This document shows positions 43,778 through 52,271 of a stretch of 64,000 bases of DNA, piece by piece. Each line of letters begins with the position of its first letter. Positions within the stretch are counted from its first letter, which is position 1. The stretch is taken from assembly GCA_031291435.1 (NCBI GenBank), contig JARLJC010000370.1, positions 1-64,000 on the forward strand. The letters run 5' to 3'. The DNA is from Alphaproteobacteria bacterium. GTDB taxonomy: Bacteria; Pseudomonadota; Alphaproteobacteria; UBA9219. Under the pieces are notes generated by a model. That model did not search any database, had not been told where the DNA came from, and was given only the letters and a program-made list of their open reading frames with translations. The position numbers and the translations under genes were made by a program.

Positions 43778-44512
43778 ATGTCGATTATTCCGCACGGGCT
43801 AAGCCGCAACCTGCAATTTTATTTGTCGGGGCCGCTGCCCTGCCCCTATCTGCCCGCGCAGGTCGAGCGCAAGCTTTTCACGCGCCTCGACAGCCCCGAC
43901 CCAGCCGAAAACGCCGCCATCAACGCCACATTGTGCCGCACCGGATTCCGCCGCAGCCACGATGTCGTTTACCGCCCGGCCTGCACCGCCTGCAATGCCT
44001 GCATTCCGGTGCGCATTCCCGTCAAACTGTTCAAGCCTTCGCGCAACCTCAAACGCCTCGCCGCACGCAATGCCGATCTTGTCTGGCAACGCGCCACCAC
44101 CGCGCCCGACGCCGAAATGTTCGCCCTGTTCAGCGCCTATCAGCAGGGCCGCCACGCCGATAGCGACATGGCCCATATGACCGACGCTGAATTCGCCGCC
44201 ATGCTGCAGGAGGGGCAGGCCGACACGCATATGTATCAATTGCGCGACGGGGGCGGAGCGCTTAAAGCCTGCGTCATCGCCGATCATGTCGGCGACGGCA
44301 TTTCGGCGGTCTATAGTTTCTTTACCCCCGACGAACCGCGCCGCAGCCTCGGCACCCAGATCATTCTGTCGCTTGTTACCGAAGCGCAAGCCCGCGACTG
44401 GCCCTTTCTCTATCTCGGCTACTGGGTCGCAGAGTCGCGCAAGATGTCGTACAAAGCCCGTTTCAAACCGCTGCAAGCGCTCGGCCCGCAGGGCTGGGAC
44501 TGGTTGGAGTAA
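43778..44512 (+). CDS. bpt: Aspartate/glutamate leucyltransferase (Bpt-type arginyl-transferase)
   Basis: 244 residues. It adds Leu from Leu-tRNA to proteins with N-terminal Asp or Glu, making them N-degron substrates for ClpS-ClpAP. Conserved parts are LQFYLSGPLPCPYLPAQVERKLFTRL, GFRRSHDVVYRPACTACNACIPVRIPV with the metal- or heme-linked Cys cluster, YQQGRHADSDMAHM and VYSFFTPDEPRRSLGTQIILSLV...LYLGYWVAESRKMSYKARFKPL. It lies after the palindrome; the small membrane protein follows after 4 bases. Confidence 0.95.
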   Translation: MSIIPHGLSRNLQFYLSGPLPCPYLPAQVERKLFTRLDSPDPAENAAINATLCRTGFRRSHDVVYRPACTACNACIPVRIPVKLFKPSRNLKRLAARNADLVWQRATTAPDAEMFALFSAYQQGRHADSDMAHMTDAEFAAMLQEGQADTHMYQLRDGGGALKACVIADHVGDGISAVYSFFTPDEPRRSLGTQIILSLVTEAQARDWPFLYLGYWVAESRKMSYKARFKPLQALGPQGWDWLE

Positions 44513-44516
44513 CCCC

Positions 44517-44759
44517 ATGGAACCGATTTTCAAACTGACCTGGCTGTTGCTGCTCGGCCTCTCGCTGATTTTCGTCGGCGGATTCGTGCTGTGGGTCTAT
44601 GGCGCGCAAACCCGCAAGCCGGTGGAAATCGACGGCCCCGAACGCGACGCCACCCGCCAGTTCCATGCCCATCTGGTGAAATGGTTTTTCCTTTACGGCG
44701 TCTTCGCGGTCATCAGCGGGCTGATTTGCCTGATGATCGTTGCCCCGCTTATGCTCTAA
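44517..44759 (+). CDS. Small two-helix membrane protein, unknown function
   Basis: 80 residues with two membrane helices (LTWLLLLGLSLIFVGGFVLWVYGA and FFLYGVFAVISGLICLMIVAPLML) and a short charged loop with EIDGPERDATRQFHAHL. The ATG is 4 bases after the bpt stop, so it is probably co-translated with bpt. No family is recognised. The composition and position in the operon support a real gene. Confidence 0.6.
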   Translation: MEPIFKLTWLLLLGLSLIFVGGFVLWVYGAQTRKPVEIDGPERDATRQFHAHLVKWFFLYGVFAVISGLICLMIVAPLML

Positions 44760-44940
44760 CGGCATCCCGCAACGCATCCAAACCCACCCGATTGCGCCCA
44801 GATTCAAAGGGTTAAAACGCGTGCGCTGCATCTTAACGGTCTTCAATGAATATTAACGTTACGATCCTATAATGATTATGGGAAAAGCTTCGTTATCTGT
44901 TTGAATTTCCAGACAGAGGGCGCGAAGCCGGGTCAGGGAC

Positions 44941-45711
44941 ATGAAAGGCGGGCGCAACCGCGATTATTTAACAAGTGCCGATTTCCGGCAGGCCTTTTTC
45001 TTAACCCTGATCCTGACAGTTTCATTCCAGCCCCGCCCCGCCCATAGCGACGCGATGACCGACGATCCGCTATACAAACAGCGCGTCAGCGAAGTCACCA
45101 CTTATCTCCGCAAGCAGGCTTTGCAGGGCGCGTCGATCCTGCCCGGCGATGTGCGCGAGGCGATGGGCTGGTTCTCGGGCGGCTGGCACGCGGTGACAAT
45201 GCCCGGCGGCGATGACGAGGCCGAAGGGGTGGCCGACGCCGCGCCTGACGAGGCCGCGCAGAAACTGACCAAAGAAATTGGCACGCCGCTCGAAAATACC
45301 GGTTCTTCACCCTGGCATTTCGCGGCCACTTTGCATCACAAGGGATTTTTGCCGACGCATGACGCCGCCGTGATGGGCGTCGGTTTCCAGCATTCCACCT
45401 TCGACAACAAGATGATGATCACTATCCGGCCCTTCTATGGCCAGAACTGGCTGTCGCTGCGCGGTTACTGGGGCGCCGAAATGACGCTCGACATCGCCAA
45501 GAAAGAAGACGGGATGCCGTGGGGCAAAATGGTGATCGGCTATGTCGGCGGCAATGACAAGCTGACCGACCACGGCACCGGCATCGATCTGCATGGCGAT
45601 GTCGATCTGACCCACAATGTGCAATTCACTTCGGGCCTCAAGCAGAACAGCGCCGACGGCAACAGCGACTATGCCATGCTGCGCTGGCGCATGGCCATCG
45701 ACCCCGATTAA
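44941..45711 (+). CDS. Secreted protein of unknown function, beta-rich C-terminus
   Basis: 256 residues. A signal peptide is likely (FFLTLILTVSFQPRPAHSDA, after a 17-residue basic lead). The mature part has a helical region (residues about 45-100) and then a run of short amphipathic strands (WHFAATLHHKGFL, AAVMGVGFQHSTF, KMMITIRPFYGQNWLSLRGYWGAEMTLDIAKK, YAMLRWRMAIDPD) that could be an outer-membrane or periplasmic beta structure. No family is recognised. A TATAAT lies at 44868-44873 as a possible -10. The stop overlaps trmB tail to tail by 4 bases. Confidence 0.65.
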   Translation: MKGGRNRDYLTSADFRQAFFLTLILTVSFQPRPAHSDAMTDDPLYKQRVSEVTTYLRKQALQGASILPGDVREAMGWFSGGWHAVTMPGGDDEAEGVADAAPDEAAQKLTKEIGTPLENTGSSPWHFAATLHHKGFLPTHDAAVMGVGFQHSTFDNKMMITIRPFYGQNWLSLRGYWGAEMTLDIAKKEDGMPWGKMVIGYVGGNDKLTDHGTGIDLHGDVDLTHNVQFTSGLKQNSADGNSDYAMLRWRMAIDPD

Positions 45712-46361
45712 TTGCGCCGATAATCCATGAAGAACGGCGTGCGCCCCGCCGCTATCGCTTTTTCCTGATAGCGCGTCGGCACCCAGTCGGGCGGCGGCGT
45801 GGAACTGTCATAGATACAGGTGAAATCCGCGTGGCCCGTGAGGGATTCGCGCATCCATGCGACAAGGCCCGGATGATCGGAAGCGAGGCGCAGCACCCCG
45901 CCTTTTTTGATCGCACGCGCCAGTCGCGGCAGATTTTCAGGCCCGATGAAACGCCGTTCGGCATGGCGTGATTTCGGCCACGGATCGGCGAACAGGACAA
46001 AACATCTTTCCAATGAAGCGGGCGGCAGCGCATCGAGCACCAGCCGCGCATCGTCGTTGAACACGCGGACATTTTCGATTTTCTCGCGTTCAAGATGATC
46101 GAGCAGGCTGGCAACGCCGTTGACGAAAGGCTCGCAACCGATGAAATGCGTTTCAGGATGCAGTTTGGCCTGCGCCGCGAGATGCTCGCCGCCGCCGAAA
46201 CCGATTTCCAGAACCAGCGGGGCTGTGACTTCTAATTTTTCACCCTCGCGCAGCACCAGCTGCACGCGCGGCAAAAATTCATCCATCAGCATGGCTTTGC
46301 GCACGCGCAAGGGGCGGCCCTTGCGGCGGCCGAAAACGCGGGTGGGCGGGGCCTCGGTCAC
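45708..46361 (-). CDS. trmB: tRNA (guanine-N7-)-methyltransferase
   Basis: 217 residues from a GTG at 46361. It makes m7G46 in tRNA. Motifs are LVLEIGFGGGEHLAAQAKLHPETHFIGCEPFVNG (SAM site), RVFNDDARLVLDALPPAS, LFADPWPKSRHAERRFI and a C-terminal TRYQEKAIAAGRTPFFMDY. The frame remains open into metK, but the GTG two bases after the metK stop begins the family-length protein. Direct metK-trmB linkage is frequent in alphaproteobacteria. Confidence 0.95.
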   Translation of the reverse strand: MTEAPPTRVFGRRKGRPLRVRKAMLMDEFLPRVQLVLREGEKLEVTAPLVLEIGFGGGEHLAAQAKLHPETHFIGCEPFVNGVASLLDHLEREKIENVRVFNDDARLVLDALPPASLERCFVLFADPWPKSRHAERRFIGPENLPRLARAIKKGGVLRLASDHPGLVAWMRESLTGHADFTCIYDSSTPPPDWVPTRYQEKAIAAGRTPFFMDYRRN

Positions 46362-46363
46362 GA

Positions 46364-47539
46364 TCAGAGTTTGTAGAGGCTCTTCAGTTCCGAAACGAGG
46401 TCGAGCCGTTCCCACGAAAAATGCCCGTCATCCTCGGGCTCGCGGCCGAAATGCCCGAACGAAGAAGTCTTTTTGTAAATCGGGCGGTTCAGCTGCAGAT
46501 GCTCGCGAATGCCGCGCGGCGACAATTTCACCATGTCGCGCAAAATCTGCGGCAGGTTGGCGTCGTCGACATGATGCGTGTCATGCGTGTTGACATAGAG
46601 CGCGAGAGGTTCCGACACGCCGATGGCGTAAGCCAACTGCAACGTGCAGCGATCGGCAATGCCCGCCGCGACCACATTCTTGGCGAGATAGCGCGCCATG
46701 TAAGCCGCCGAACGATCGACCTTGGTGGGGTCTTTGCCCGAGAAAGCGCCGCCGCCGTGAGGCGCAGCACCGCCGTACGTATCGACGATGATCTTGCGCC
46801 CGGGTAACCCTGCGTCGCCGTCGGGCCCGCCGATGACGAAACGGCCGGTCGGATTGACGTAGAAATCCTTGTCGTCGCACATCCAGTTTTCTGGCAGGGC
46901 CTTAATGACAAAAGGCCGCACCAGCTCGCGCACTTCGGCCTGATCGATGGTTTCGTCATGCTGGGTCGAGACCACGACGCTGGCGGCGCGCACCGGCTTA
47001 CCGTCGATATATTCCAAAGTGACCTGGCTCTTGGCGTCGGGCCCGAGCAGAGGCAATTTGCCCGCGTGACGGTCTTCGGAAATCAGGCGCAGGATTTTAT
47101 GCGCGTAGTAAATCGGCGCGGGCATGTAAGTCGGCGTTTCGCGGCAGGCATAGCCGAACATGATGCCCTGATCGCCCGCCCCCTCATCCTTGTTGCCCGA
47201 AGCATCGACGCCGACGGCGATGTCAATCGATTGTGGATGCACGTAATTCTGGATATCGGCCCATTGCCAATGGAACCCGCGTTGCGCATAGCCGATTTCG
47301 CGTATGGCGTCGCGCGCCACGCGTTCCATATCGGCGGGCGTGATCGAAGCGGGGCCGCGAATTTCCCCGGCCATCACCACGCGGTTGGTCGTCGCCAGCG
47401 TTTCCACCGCGACGCGGCTGTGCGGATCGGCGGCCAGAAACAGATCGACCACCGCGTCGGAAATACGGTCGCAGACTTTATCGGGATGGCCTTCGCCGAC
47501 GGATTCGGAAGTGAACAGGAAATTGTTGGAGACGGTCAT
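46364..47539 (-). CDS. metK: S-adenosylmethionine synthase
   Basis: 391 residues. Motifs are [25 protein letters not shown], the [12 protein letters not shown] hexapeptide region, [21 protein letters not shown] and [27 protein letters not shown] (P-loop-like). It makes SAM for the methyltransferases, including the adjacent TrmB. The open frame runs upstream, but the ATG at 47539 starts the usual [10 protein letters not shown]. Only 43 bases separate it from ppa, leaving no room for a SAM riboswitch. Confidence 0.98.
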   Translation of the reverse strand: MTVSNNFLFTSESVGEGHPDKVCDRISDAVVDLFLAADPHSRVAVETLATTNRVVMAGEIRGPASITPADMERVARDAIREIGYAQRGFHWQWADIQNYVHPQSIDIAVGVDASGNKDEGAGDQGIMFGYACRETPTYMPAPIYYAHKILRLISEDRHAGKLPLLGPDAKSQVTLEYIDGKPVRAASVVVSTQHDETIDQAEVRELVRPFVIKALPENWMCDDKDFYVNPTGRFVIGGPDGDAGLPGRKIIVDTYGGAAPHGGGAFSGKDPTKVDRSAAYMARYLAKNVVAAGIADRCTLQLAYAIGVSEPLALYVNTHDTHHVDDANLPQILRDMVKLSPRGIREHLQLNRPIYKKTSSFGHFGREPEDDGHFSWERLDLVSELKSLYKL

Positions 47540-47582
47540 GGAAACTCGCTTGTGACGGAGGGGTTTTAGGGAAGGTAAGGAT

Positions 47583-48122
47583 TCAGGCGGCTTTGGCTTT
47601 CTGGGCGCGCTCGACACCATCCATGATCAGCGACCGCGCTTCTTCGGCGTCGCCCCAGCGGAGGATTTCGACCCATTTGCCTTTTTCGAGGTCCTTGTAG
47701 TGCTTGAAGAAATGCTCGATCTGGTCGAGCAGAATCTTCGGCACGTCGGCGCAGGATTTGATATGCGCGGTAAAGGGGCTGAGCTTGTCGGTCGGCACGG
47801 CAATGATCTTTTCGTCCTGGCCGCTTTCGTCCTTCATCAGCAGAACGCCGATGGGTCGCGAGGCGACGACAGCGCCATGGGCAATCGGCAGCGGCGCAAT
47901 CACGAGAACATCGCAGGGGTCGCCGTCGCCCGAAAGCGTGTGCGGCACGAAACCGTAATTGGCGGGATAGAACATCGCCGTGGACATAAAACGATCGACC
48001 AGCAGCGCGCCGCTGTCTTTATCGACTTCATATTTAATCGGCGAACCGCCCTGCGGAATTTCGATGACGACATTGACAGTCTCGGGAGGATTTTTCCCGA
48101 TCGAAAGCTTGCTGAGATCCAT
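47583..48122 (-). CDS. ppa: Inorganic pyrophosphatase
   Basis: 179 residues of the family I enzyme. Active-site residues are in [51 protein letters not shown] and the [13 protein letters not shown] and [14 protein letters not shown] regions. It pulls PPi-producing reactions, including MetK just downstream. It lies between dnaN and metK on the same strand. Confidence 0.97.
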   Translation of the reverse strand: MDLSKLSIGKNPPETVNVVIEIPQGGSPIKYEVDKDSGALLVDRFMSTAMFYPANYGFVPHTLSGDGDPCDVLVIAPLPIAHGAVVASRPIGVLLMKDESGQDEKIIAVPTDKLSPFTAHIKSCADVPKILLDQIEHFFKHYKDLEKGKWVEILRWGDAEEARSLIMDGVERAQKAKAA

Positions 48123-48199
48123 AGTCTTTTCTTCTTCGCTGTTAGGGTGGAAACCGGGGTTCGGGGGTCAAGAACTGTCTTGCTTGAACCCCGAACCCT

Positions 48200-49315
48200 C
48201 TAAACTCGCATCGGCATGAGGACGTATAACGCGCTCGCATCCGATACATCGGTGATGATCGCCGGTGCTGTGGCGTCGGCAAGGTTGAACCGCGCCCCGT
48301 CGCCTTCGATCTGTTGCAGAATATCGAGAAGATAACGCGCGTTGAAACCGACATCGATCAAAGCGCCGTCATACTTGGCTTCCAGCTCTTCCGTGGCGCT
48401 GCCCGCTTCCGGCGAATTGGCCGACAGCACGACATGCCCGGGCGCGAGGCTCATTTTAATGGCGCGCGATTTTTCCGAAGAAATGGTGGCGACGCGATCG
48501 ACCGCATTGGCGAACACGCGCGTATCGACTTCCAGAATCTTGTCATTGCCAGAGGGAATAACCCGTTCGTAATCGGGGAAAGTACCGTCGATCAGTTTCG
48601 ACGTAATCACCACGCCATCGAAGGTGAAACGCACTTTGGCTTCGGACAAAGAAATCTCGATCTCGCCGGCGCTTTCTTCGATCAATTTGCGCACTTCGCC
48701 CACGGTTTTGCGCGGCAGAATAACACCCGGAATGCCTTTAGCCCCTGCCGGTGCGGGCATTTCGACGCGCGCCAGACGATGCCCGTCGGTGGCCACCGCG
48801 CGCAGCACTTCGACATTCTTGTTCTTGGCGGTATGCAGGTAAATGCCGTTGAGATAGTAACGCGTTTCCTCGGTCGAAATCGCGAAGCGCGAACGGTCAA
48901 TAAGGGCGCGCAGATCTTCCGCCGACAATTTGAAATTATGCTTGAGATCGCCTTCCGGCATTTTGGGGAAATCTTCGACCGGCAGGCAACCGAGTTTGAA
49001 ATGCGAACGGCCCGAGGACAATGTGAGCTGGTTCGACCCGGCGGCGCTGAGTTCAACTTCGGCGCCATCCGGCAATTTGCGGACGATTTCATAAAGCGTA
49101 TGGGCGGGGGCGGTGATCGCGCCGGTCTTGCCTACTTGCGCTTCCACAGTCTCGTTAATCTCGATTTCCATATCGGTAGCGGCGAAAGAGACTTCTGACC
49201 CCGTCACGCGGATCAACAGGTTGGCGAGGATGGGAATGGTGTTGCGCCGCTCGACGACGCTTTGCACGTGACCGAGACTTTTAAGAAGGGCGTCGCGCGA
49301 CAAAGTGAATTTCAT
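48200..49315 (-). CDS. dnaN: DNA polymerase III beta sliding clamp
   Basis: 371 residues in three clamp repeats. Motifs are MKFTLSRDALLKSLGHVQSVVERRNTIPILANLLI, the FKLGCLPVEDFPKMPE block, RYYLNGIYLHT and the C-terminal YLLDILQQIEGDGARFNLADATAPAIITD...YVLMPMRV. It holds Pol III on DNA. Divergent from gpsA, with 199 bases between that contain a purine/pyrimidine hairpin repeat. dnaN is apart from dnaA here, as in many alphaproteobacteria. Confidence 0.98.
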   Translation of the reverse strand: MKFTLSRDALLKSLGHVQSVVERRNTIPILANLLIRVTGSEVSFAATDMEIEINETVEAQVGKTGAITAPAHTLYEIVRKLPDGAEVELSAAGSNQLTLSSGRSHFKLGCLPVEDFPKMPEGDLKHNFKLSAEDLRALIDRSRFAISTEETRYYLNGIYLHTAKNKNVEVLRAVATDGHRLARVEMPAPAGAKGIPGVILPRKTVGEVRKLIEESAGEIEISLSEAKVRFTFDGVVITSKLIDGTFPDYERVIPSGNDKILEVDTRVFANAVDRVATISSEKSRAIKMSLAPGHVVLSANSPEAGSATEELEAKYDGALIDVGFNARYLLDILQQIEGDGARFNLADATAPAIITDVSDASALYVLMPMRV

Positions 49316-49380
49316 GGATGTATCCCGAAAAGGGGTCTGACGCTGAAAATAGATTAATGTAACCGATTAGCAAAGAAAAG

Positions 49381-49511
49381 AATGGAGGGGAAGAGAGGGG
49401 AAGAAAGATAGAGAAAAAAGAGGGGGCGAGAGAGGAGGATGCCAGCACGGCTCTTGTTTCCCCCTCGTTCTTCCCCTACTCTTTCCCTCGTTTTTCTCTA
49501 GCCCCATCTTC
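49381..49511. repeat. Purine-arm/pyrimidine-arm hairpin repeat, copy 2 (dnaN/gpsA divergent region)
   Basis: Purine arm at about 49381-49440 (includes GAGGGGAAGAGAGGGGAAGA). The centre has GCCAGCACGGC, and the pyrimidine arm at about 49456-49511 includes TTCTTCCCCTACTCTTTCCC. The best pairing is GGGGAAGAGAGGGGAAGAAA against TCGTTCTTCCCCTACTCTTT with few mismatches. It fills the region where the dnaN and gpsA promoters should lie. Confidence 0.7.
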
Positions 49512-49514
49512 CTT

Positions 49515-50516
49515 ATGACCTCAACCTATCAGCATTTCGGCGTTATCGGCGCGGGCGCATGGGGCACGGCCCTGGCGCAAACGCTAAAACGCACGGGCCG
49601 CAACGTCACTTTGTGGGCGCGCGAAGGCGATCTTGTGGCCAATCTCGCGCAAAAGCACGAAAACACCGTCTATCTGCCGGGCATCAGACTCGACCCCGGC
49701 CTGCAATTCACCGCCAGCCTCGCCGATCTTGCGGGCTGCGACGCGCTTATCCTCGCGGTGCCTGCCCAGTTTTTGCGCGCAGCCTGCAAATCTCTGGCCG
49801 CCCTCAATCTTCCGGTCCACACGCCCCTGATCGTGGCATCCAAAGGCATCGAGCAAGGCAGCCACCGGTTAATGAGCGAAGTGGCGGCGGTCGAACTGCC
49901 CGGCCACCCTGTCTATATCCTGTCAGGCCCCAGTTTCGCGGGCGAAGTGGCGCAAGGGTTGCCCGCCGCGTTGACTTTGGCCAGCGAAGCCCCCGGCGAT
50001 GCGCTCGCCCGCGCGATGTCGTCGCCCGCCTTCCGGCTTTACACCACCGACGATATTATCGGCGCGCAGATAGGGGGGGCGGTTAAAAACGTGCTGGCCA
50101 TCGCCTGCGGCATCGTGGTCGGGCGCAAACTGGGCGACAATGCCCGCGCCGCGTTGATGACACGCGGATTGGCCGAAATCATCCGCCTTGGCGCGGCGCT
50201 GGGCGCACGCCCGGAAACCTTGATGGGCCTGTCCGGCCTCGGCGATGTCGCGCTGACCTGCTCCAGCCCGCAATCGCGCAATATGTCGCTGGGCATCGAG
50301 CTCGGCGAAGGCCGCAATCTCGATGAAATCCTCGCCTCGCGCAGCAGCGTGACCGAAGGCGCCAGCACGGCTTCGGCGGCATGGGCTCTCGCCAATCATC
50401 ACGGCGTCGATATGCCGGTGGTCAGCGCCGTCGATCAGATTTTGCGCGAGCGCAACAGCATCGACGATACTATTTCCAATCTTCTCTCGCGGCCTTTGCG
50501 GCAAGAGGCGGCCTAG
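49515..50516 (+). CDS. gpsA: Glycerol-3-phosphate dehydrogenase [NAD(P)+]
   Basis: Makes glycerol 3-phosphate for phospholipids. 333 residues. Motifs are FGVIGAGAWGTALAQTLKRTGRNVTLWAR, SKGIEQGSHRLMSEV, SGPSFAGEVAQGLPAALTLAS, the catalytic-region GGAVKNVLAIACGIVVGRKLGDNARAALMTRGLAEI and GLSGLGDVALTCSSPQSRNMSLG. Divergent from dnaN. Followed by another purine/pyrimidine repeat and the EVE gene. Confidence 0.97.
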   Translation: MTSTYQHFGVIGAGAWGTALAQTLKRTGRNVTLWAREGDLVANLAQKHENTVYLPGIRLDPGLQFTASLADLAGCDALILAVPAQFLRAACKSLAALNLPVHTPLIVASKGIEQGSHRLMSEVAAVELPGHPVYILSGPSFAGEVAQGLPAALTLASEAPGDALARAMSSPAFRLYTTDDIIGAQIGGAVKNVLAIACGIVVGRKLGDNARAALMTRGLAEIIRLGAALGARPETLMGLSGLGDVALTCSSPQSRNMSLGIELGEGRNLDEILASRSSVTEGASTASAAWALANHHGVDMPVVSAVDQILRERNSIDDTISNLLSRPLRQEAA

Positions 50517-50518
50517 GA

Positions 50519-50640
50519 CGAGGGAAAGATTGGGGGAAGAAAGAAGAGAAAAGATCGGGGGTAAGCGGCAGCCTTGTCTCCCTTGGCGCTTTCCCCTATT
50601 CTTTCCCTTCTTTCTTCCCTCCACTTTCCCTATCTCCTCT
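50519..50640. repeat. Purine-arm/pyrimidine-arm hairpin repeat, copy 3 (gpsA-EVE gap)
   Basis: The purine arm 50521-50561 starts AGGGAAAGATTGGGGGAAGA. The pyrimidine arm 50590-50631 includes CTTCTTTCTTCCCTCCACTT. The reverse complement of the right arm matches the left in AGGGAAAG and GGGAAGAAAGAAG. The centre has GGCAGCCTTGTCTCCC, similar to the centre of copy 2. Confidence 0.75.
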
Positions 50641-50644
50641 TTTC

Positions 50645-51052
50645 ATGCACTATTGGTTGATGAAATCGGAACCCACCGTCTATCCGTGGGCACAACTGGT
50701 CAAGGATAAACGCACCGGCTGGGGCGGCGTGCGCAACTATCAGGCCAATAATAATATGAAGGCCATGCAATTGGGCGATAAGGCTTTTTTCTATCATTCC
50801 AATGAAGGCCTCGCCATCGTCGGCATCATGGAAATTGCCGCTTTGTGGCATCCCGATCCCGACGACGCGACCGGCAAATTCGGCATGGTCGATGTCGCCC
50901 CCGTCAAGCCGTTCAAACAACCTGTAAGTCTTGCCGACATAAAGGGGCATGCAGGCCTCGCCAACATGGCGATGCTGAAACAGGGACGGCTGTCGGTATC
51001 GCCAGTCACGCCTGCCGAATGGAAAATCATTTGCGCGATGGGCGGCATTTAG
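50645..51052 (+). CDS. EVE-domain protein
   Basis: 135 residues covering one EVE domain: HYWLMKSEPTVYPWAQL, TGWGGVRNYQANNNMKAMQLGDKAFFYHSNEGLAIVGIMEIA, then GKFGMVDVAPVKPFKQPVSLADIKG and LSVSPVTPAEWKIICAMGG. EVE folds recognise modified bases in DNA or RNA. Single-domain bacterial members are common and often sit by housekeeping genes, so a defence role is not indicated. The ATG follows the pyrimidine-rich end of a repeat, and no good ribosome binding site is seen. Confidence 0.88.
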   Translation: MHYWLMKSEPTVYPWAQLVKDKRTGWGGVRNYQANNNMKAMQLGDKAFFYHSNEGLAIVGIMEIAALWHPDPDDATGKFGMVDVAPVKPFKQPVSLADIKGHAGLANMAMLKQGRLSVSPVTPAEWKIICAMGGI

Positions 51053-51138
51053 AGTTTCGCAATTTTTTTGAATTAAGATGTTGGCATAAAGGAAAGCATG
51101 CGTTAGCTTCCGTGAAACCTTATTCTGATTTGCCCCCT

Positions 51139-52038
51139 ATGTTCGAGCGTTCACGCAGTTTTGGTTGGTCTTCAGTCGCCGCCGCCGTTCCGTGGCGCGG
51201 GGTTTCCCAACGCTTCTCGTTCCTTATATTCGTGGCTTTGGGCTTGATGTTGCTGGTCTTTTCGCAGGCTCAGCCGGTTCTGGTCTCGAACATCCGCATC
51301 CATGCCGTCGATACCATGGCCCCTGTCCTCGACGCGGTGGCCCGCCCCATGACGGCGATTGAAAGCGCCGTCAAAAATATGCGCGACACGCTGGCCCTTC
51401 GCGCCGATAACCAGAAATTGCGCGGCGAAAACGCGCAGATGATCGAGTGGCAGAATGCGGTCGTCTCGCTGGAAAGCGAGAATCGCGAATTGCGCGCCCT
51501 CCTCCATTTCAAGGCCGAACCCGGCCTCGCTTATATTTCGGCCCGCGTTATCGCCGATACCGGCGGCGCCTATGCGCGCGGACTGATCGTCACCGCGGGC
51601 AAAACCGACGGCGTGCGCGAAGGTATGGCGGCCATGACCGGCGAAGGGCTGATCGGCCGCGTGGTCGAAGTAGGCGACTGGTCGTCGCGCGTCCTCCTTA
51701 TCACCGACCTCAATTCACGCATTCCGGTCACCGTCACCGATAGCGGCGATCGTGCCATTCTGGCGGGCGACAATTCGCCGCAGCCCAAATTAATGTTCAT
51801 GCCGCGCGATGCCGCCGTCAGCGACGGCGCGCGCGTCGTCACCTCGGGCCATGGCGGCATTTTCCCGCCCAACCTTCCGGTCGGCGTTCTGCAGGAACCC
51901 GAACATGGCGTCTTCACCGTGGTGCCCGCCGCCGATCTCGGCCGCGTTTCTTACGTCCGTCTGGTCGATTTCGATCTCAAGGGCGGCAATTTCAATACCA
52001 TCGAACGCCGGTTGCAGGCCGAAACCCACGGTAAGTAA
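51139..52038 (+). CDS. mreC: Rod shape-determining protein MreC
   Basis: 299 residues: one membrane helix (FSFLIFVALGLMLLVFSQA), a coiled coil (about 75-118, LALRADNQKLRGENAQMIEWQNAVVSLESENREL) and the beta-rich periplasmic domain (ARGLIVTAGKTDGVREGMAAMTGEGLIGRVVEVG...VTSGHGGIFPPNLPVG). It links MreB to the PBP2 elongasome. The frame is open upstream through the EVE region, but the ATG at 51139 gives normal MreC length. mreB is not upstream here. The gap to mreD holds a three-tier repeat. Confidence 0.95.
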   Translation: MFERSRSFGWSSVAAAVPWRGVSQRFSFLIFVALGLMLLVFSQAQPVLVSNIRIHAVDTMAPVLDAVARPMTAIESAVKNMRDTLALRADNQKLRGENAQMIEWQNAVVSLESENRELRALLHFKAEPGLAYISARVIADTGGAYARGLIVTAGKTDGVREGMAAMTGEGLIGRVVEVGDWSSRVLLITDLNSRIPVTVTDSGDRAILAGDNSPQPKLMFMPRDAAVSDGARVVTSGHGGIFPPNLPVGVLQEPEHGVFTVVPAADLGRVSYVRLVDFDLKGGNFNTIERRLQAETHGK

Positions 52039-52125
52039 GCCCAGAGCTTACTTTATTTGGGCGTAATTTACGCTTTCCGTCAGGCCCCGCCCATCGTACA
52101 TAGACTCCTCAACCGACTGGAGCCG

Positions 52126-52269
52126 AAGCCTGTTCAGAATCTCGTCAGGCCGCGGTGAAAATCGGGGTTTTCCGCGTTTTCGCGCGCAGCGTATTCTGAT
52201 ATACGTGAGCAGCGAAAACGCGGAAAAGCGCGATTTGCAACCCGGCATCACGAGATTCTGAACAGGCTT
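52126..52269. repeat. Three-tier covarying hairpin repeat, copy C (mreC-mreD gap)
   Basis: The outer stem is 20 perfect pairs: AAGCCTGTTCAGAATCTCGT (52126-52145) with 52250-52269. The middle stem is 16 perfect pairs: TTTTCCGCGTTTTCGC (52168-52183) with GCGAAAACGCGGAAAA (52212-52227). The apex is GCGTAT-TCTGAT-ATACGTG with the conserved GCGCAG and TGAGCAGC flanks. It ends 2 bases before the mreD ATG. Confidence 0.88.
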
Positions 52270-52271
52270 TG

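Noticed and set aside
47540..47582. SAM riboswitch before metK
   Set aside because: Only 43 bases separate ppa from metK, too short for any known SAM-binding leader plus expression platform, and no matching stems are seen.
50645..51052. Defence island around the EVE-domain gene
   Set aside because: EVE domains do occur in defence systems, but this single-domain protein lies between gpsA and mreC with no nuclease, methylase or other defence gene nearby.
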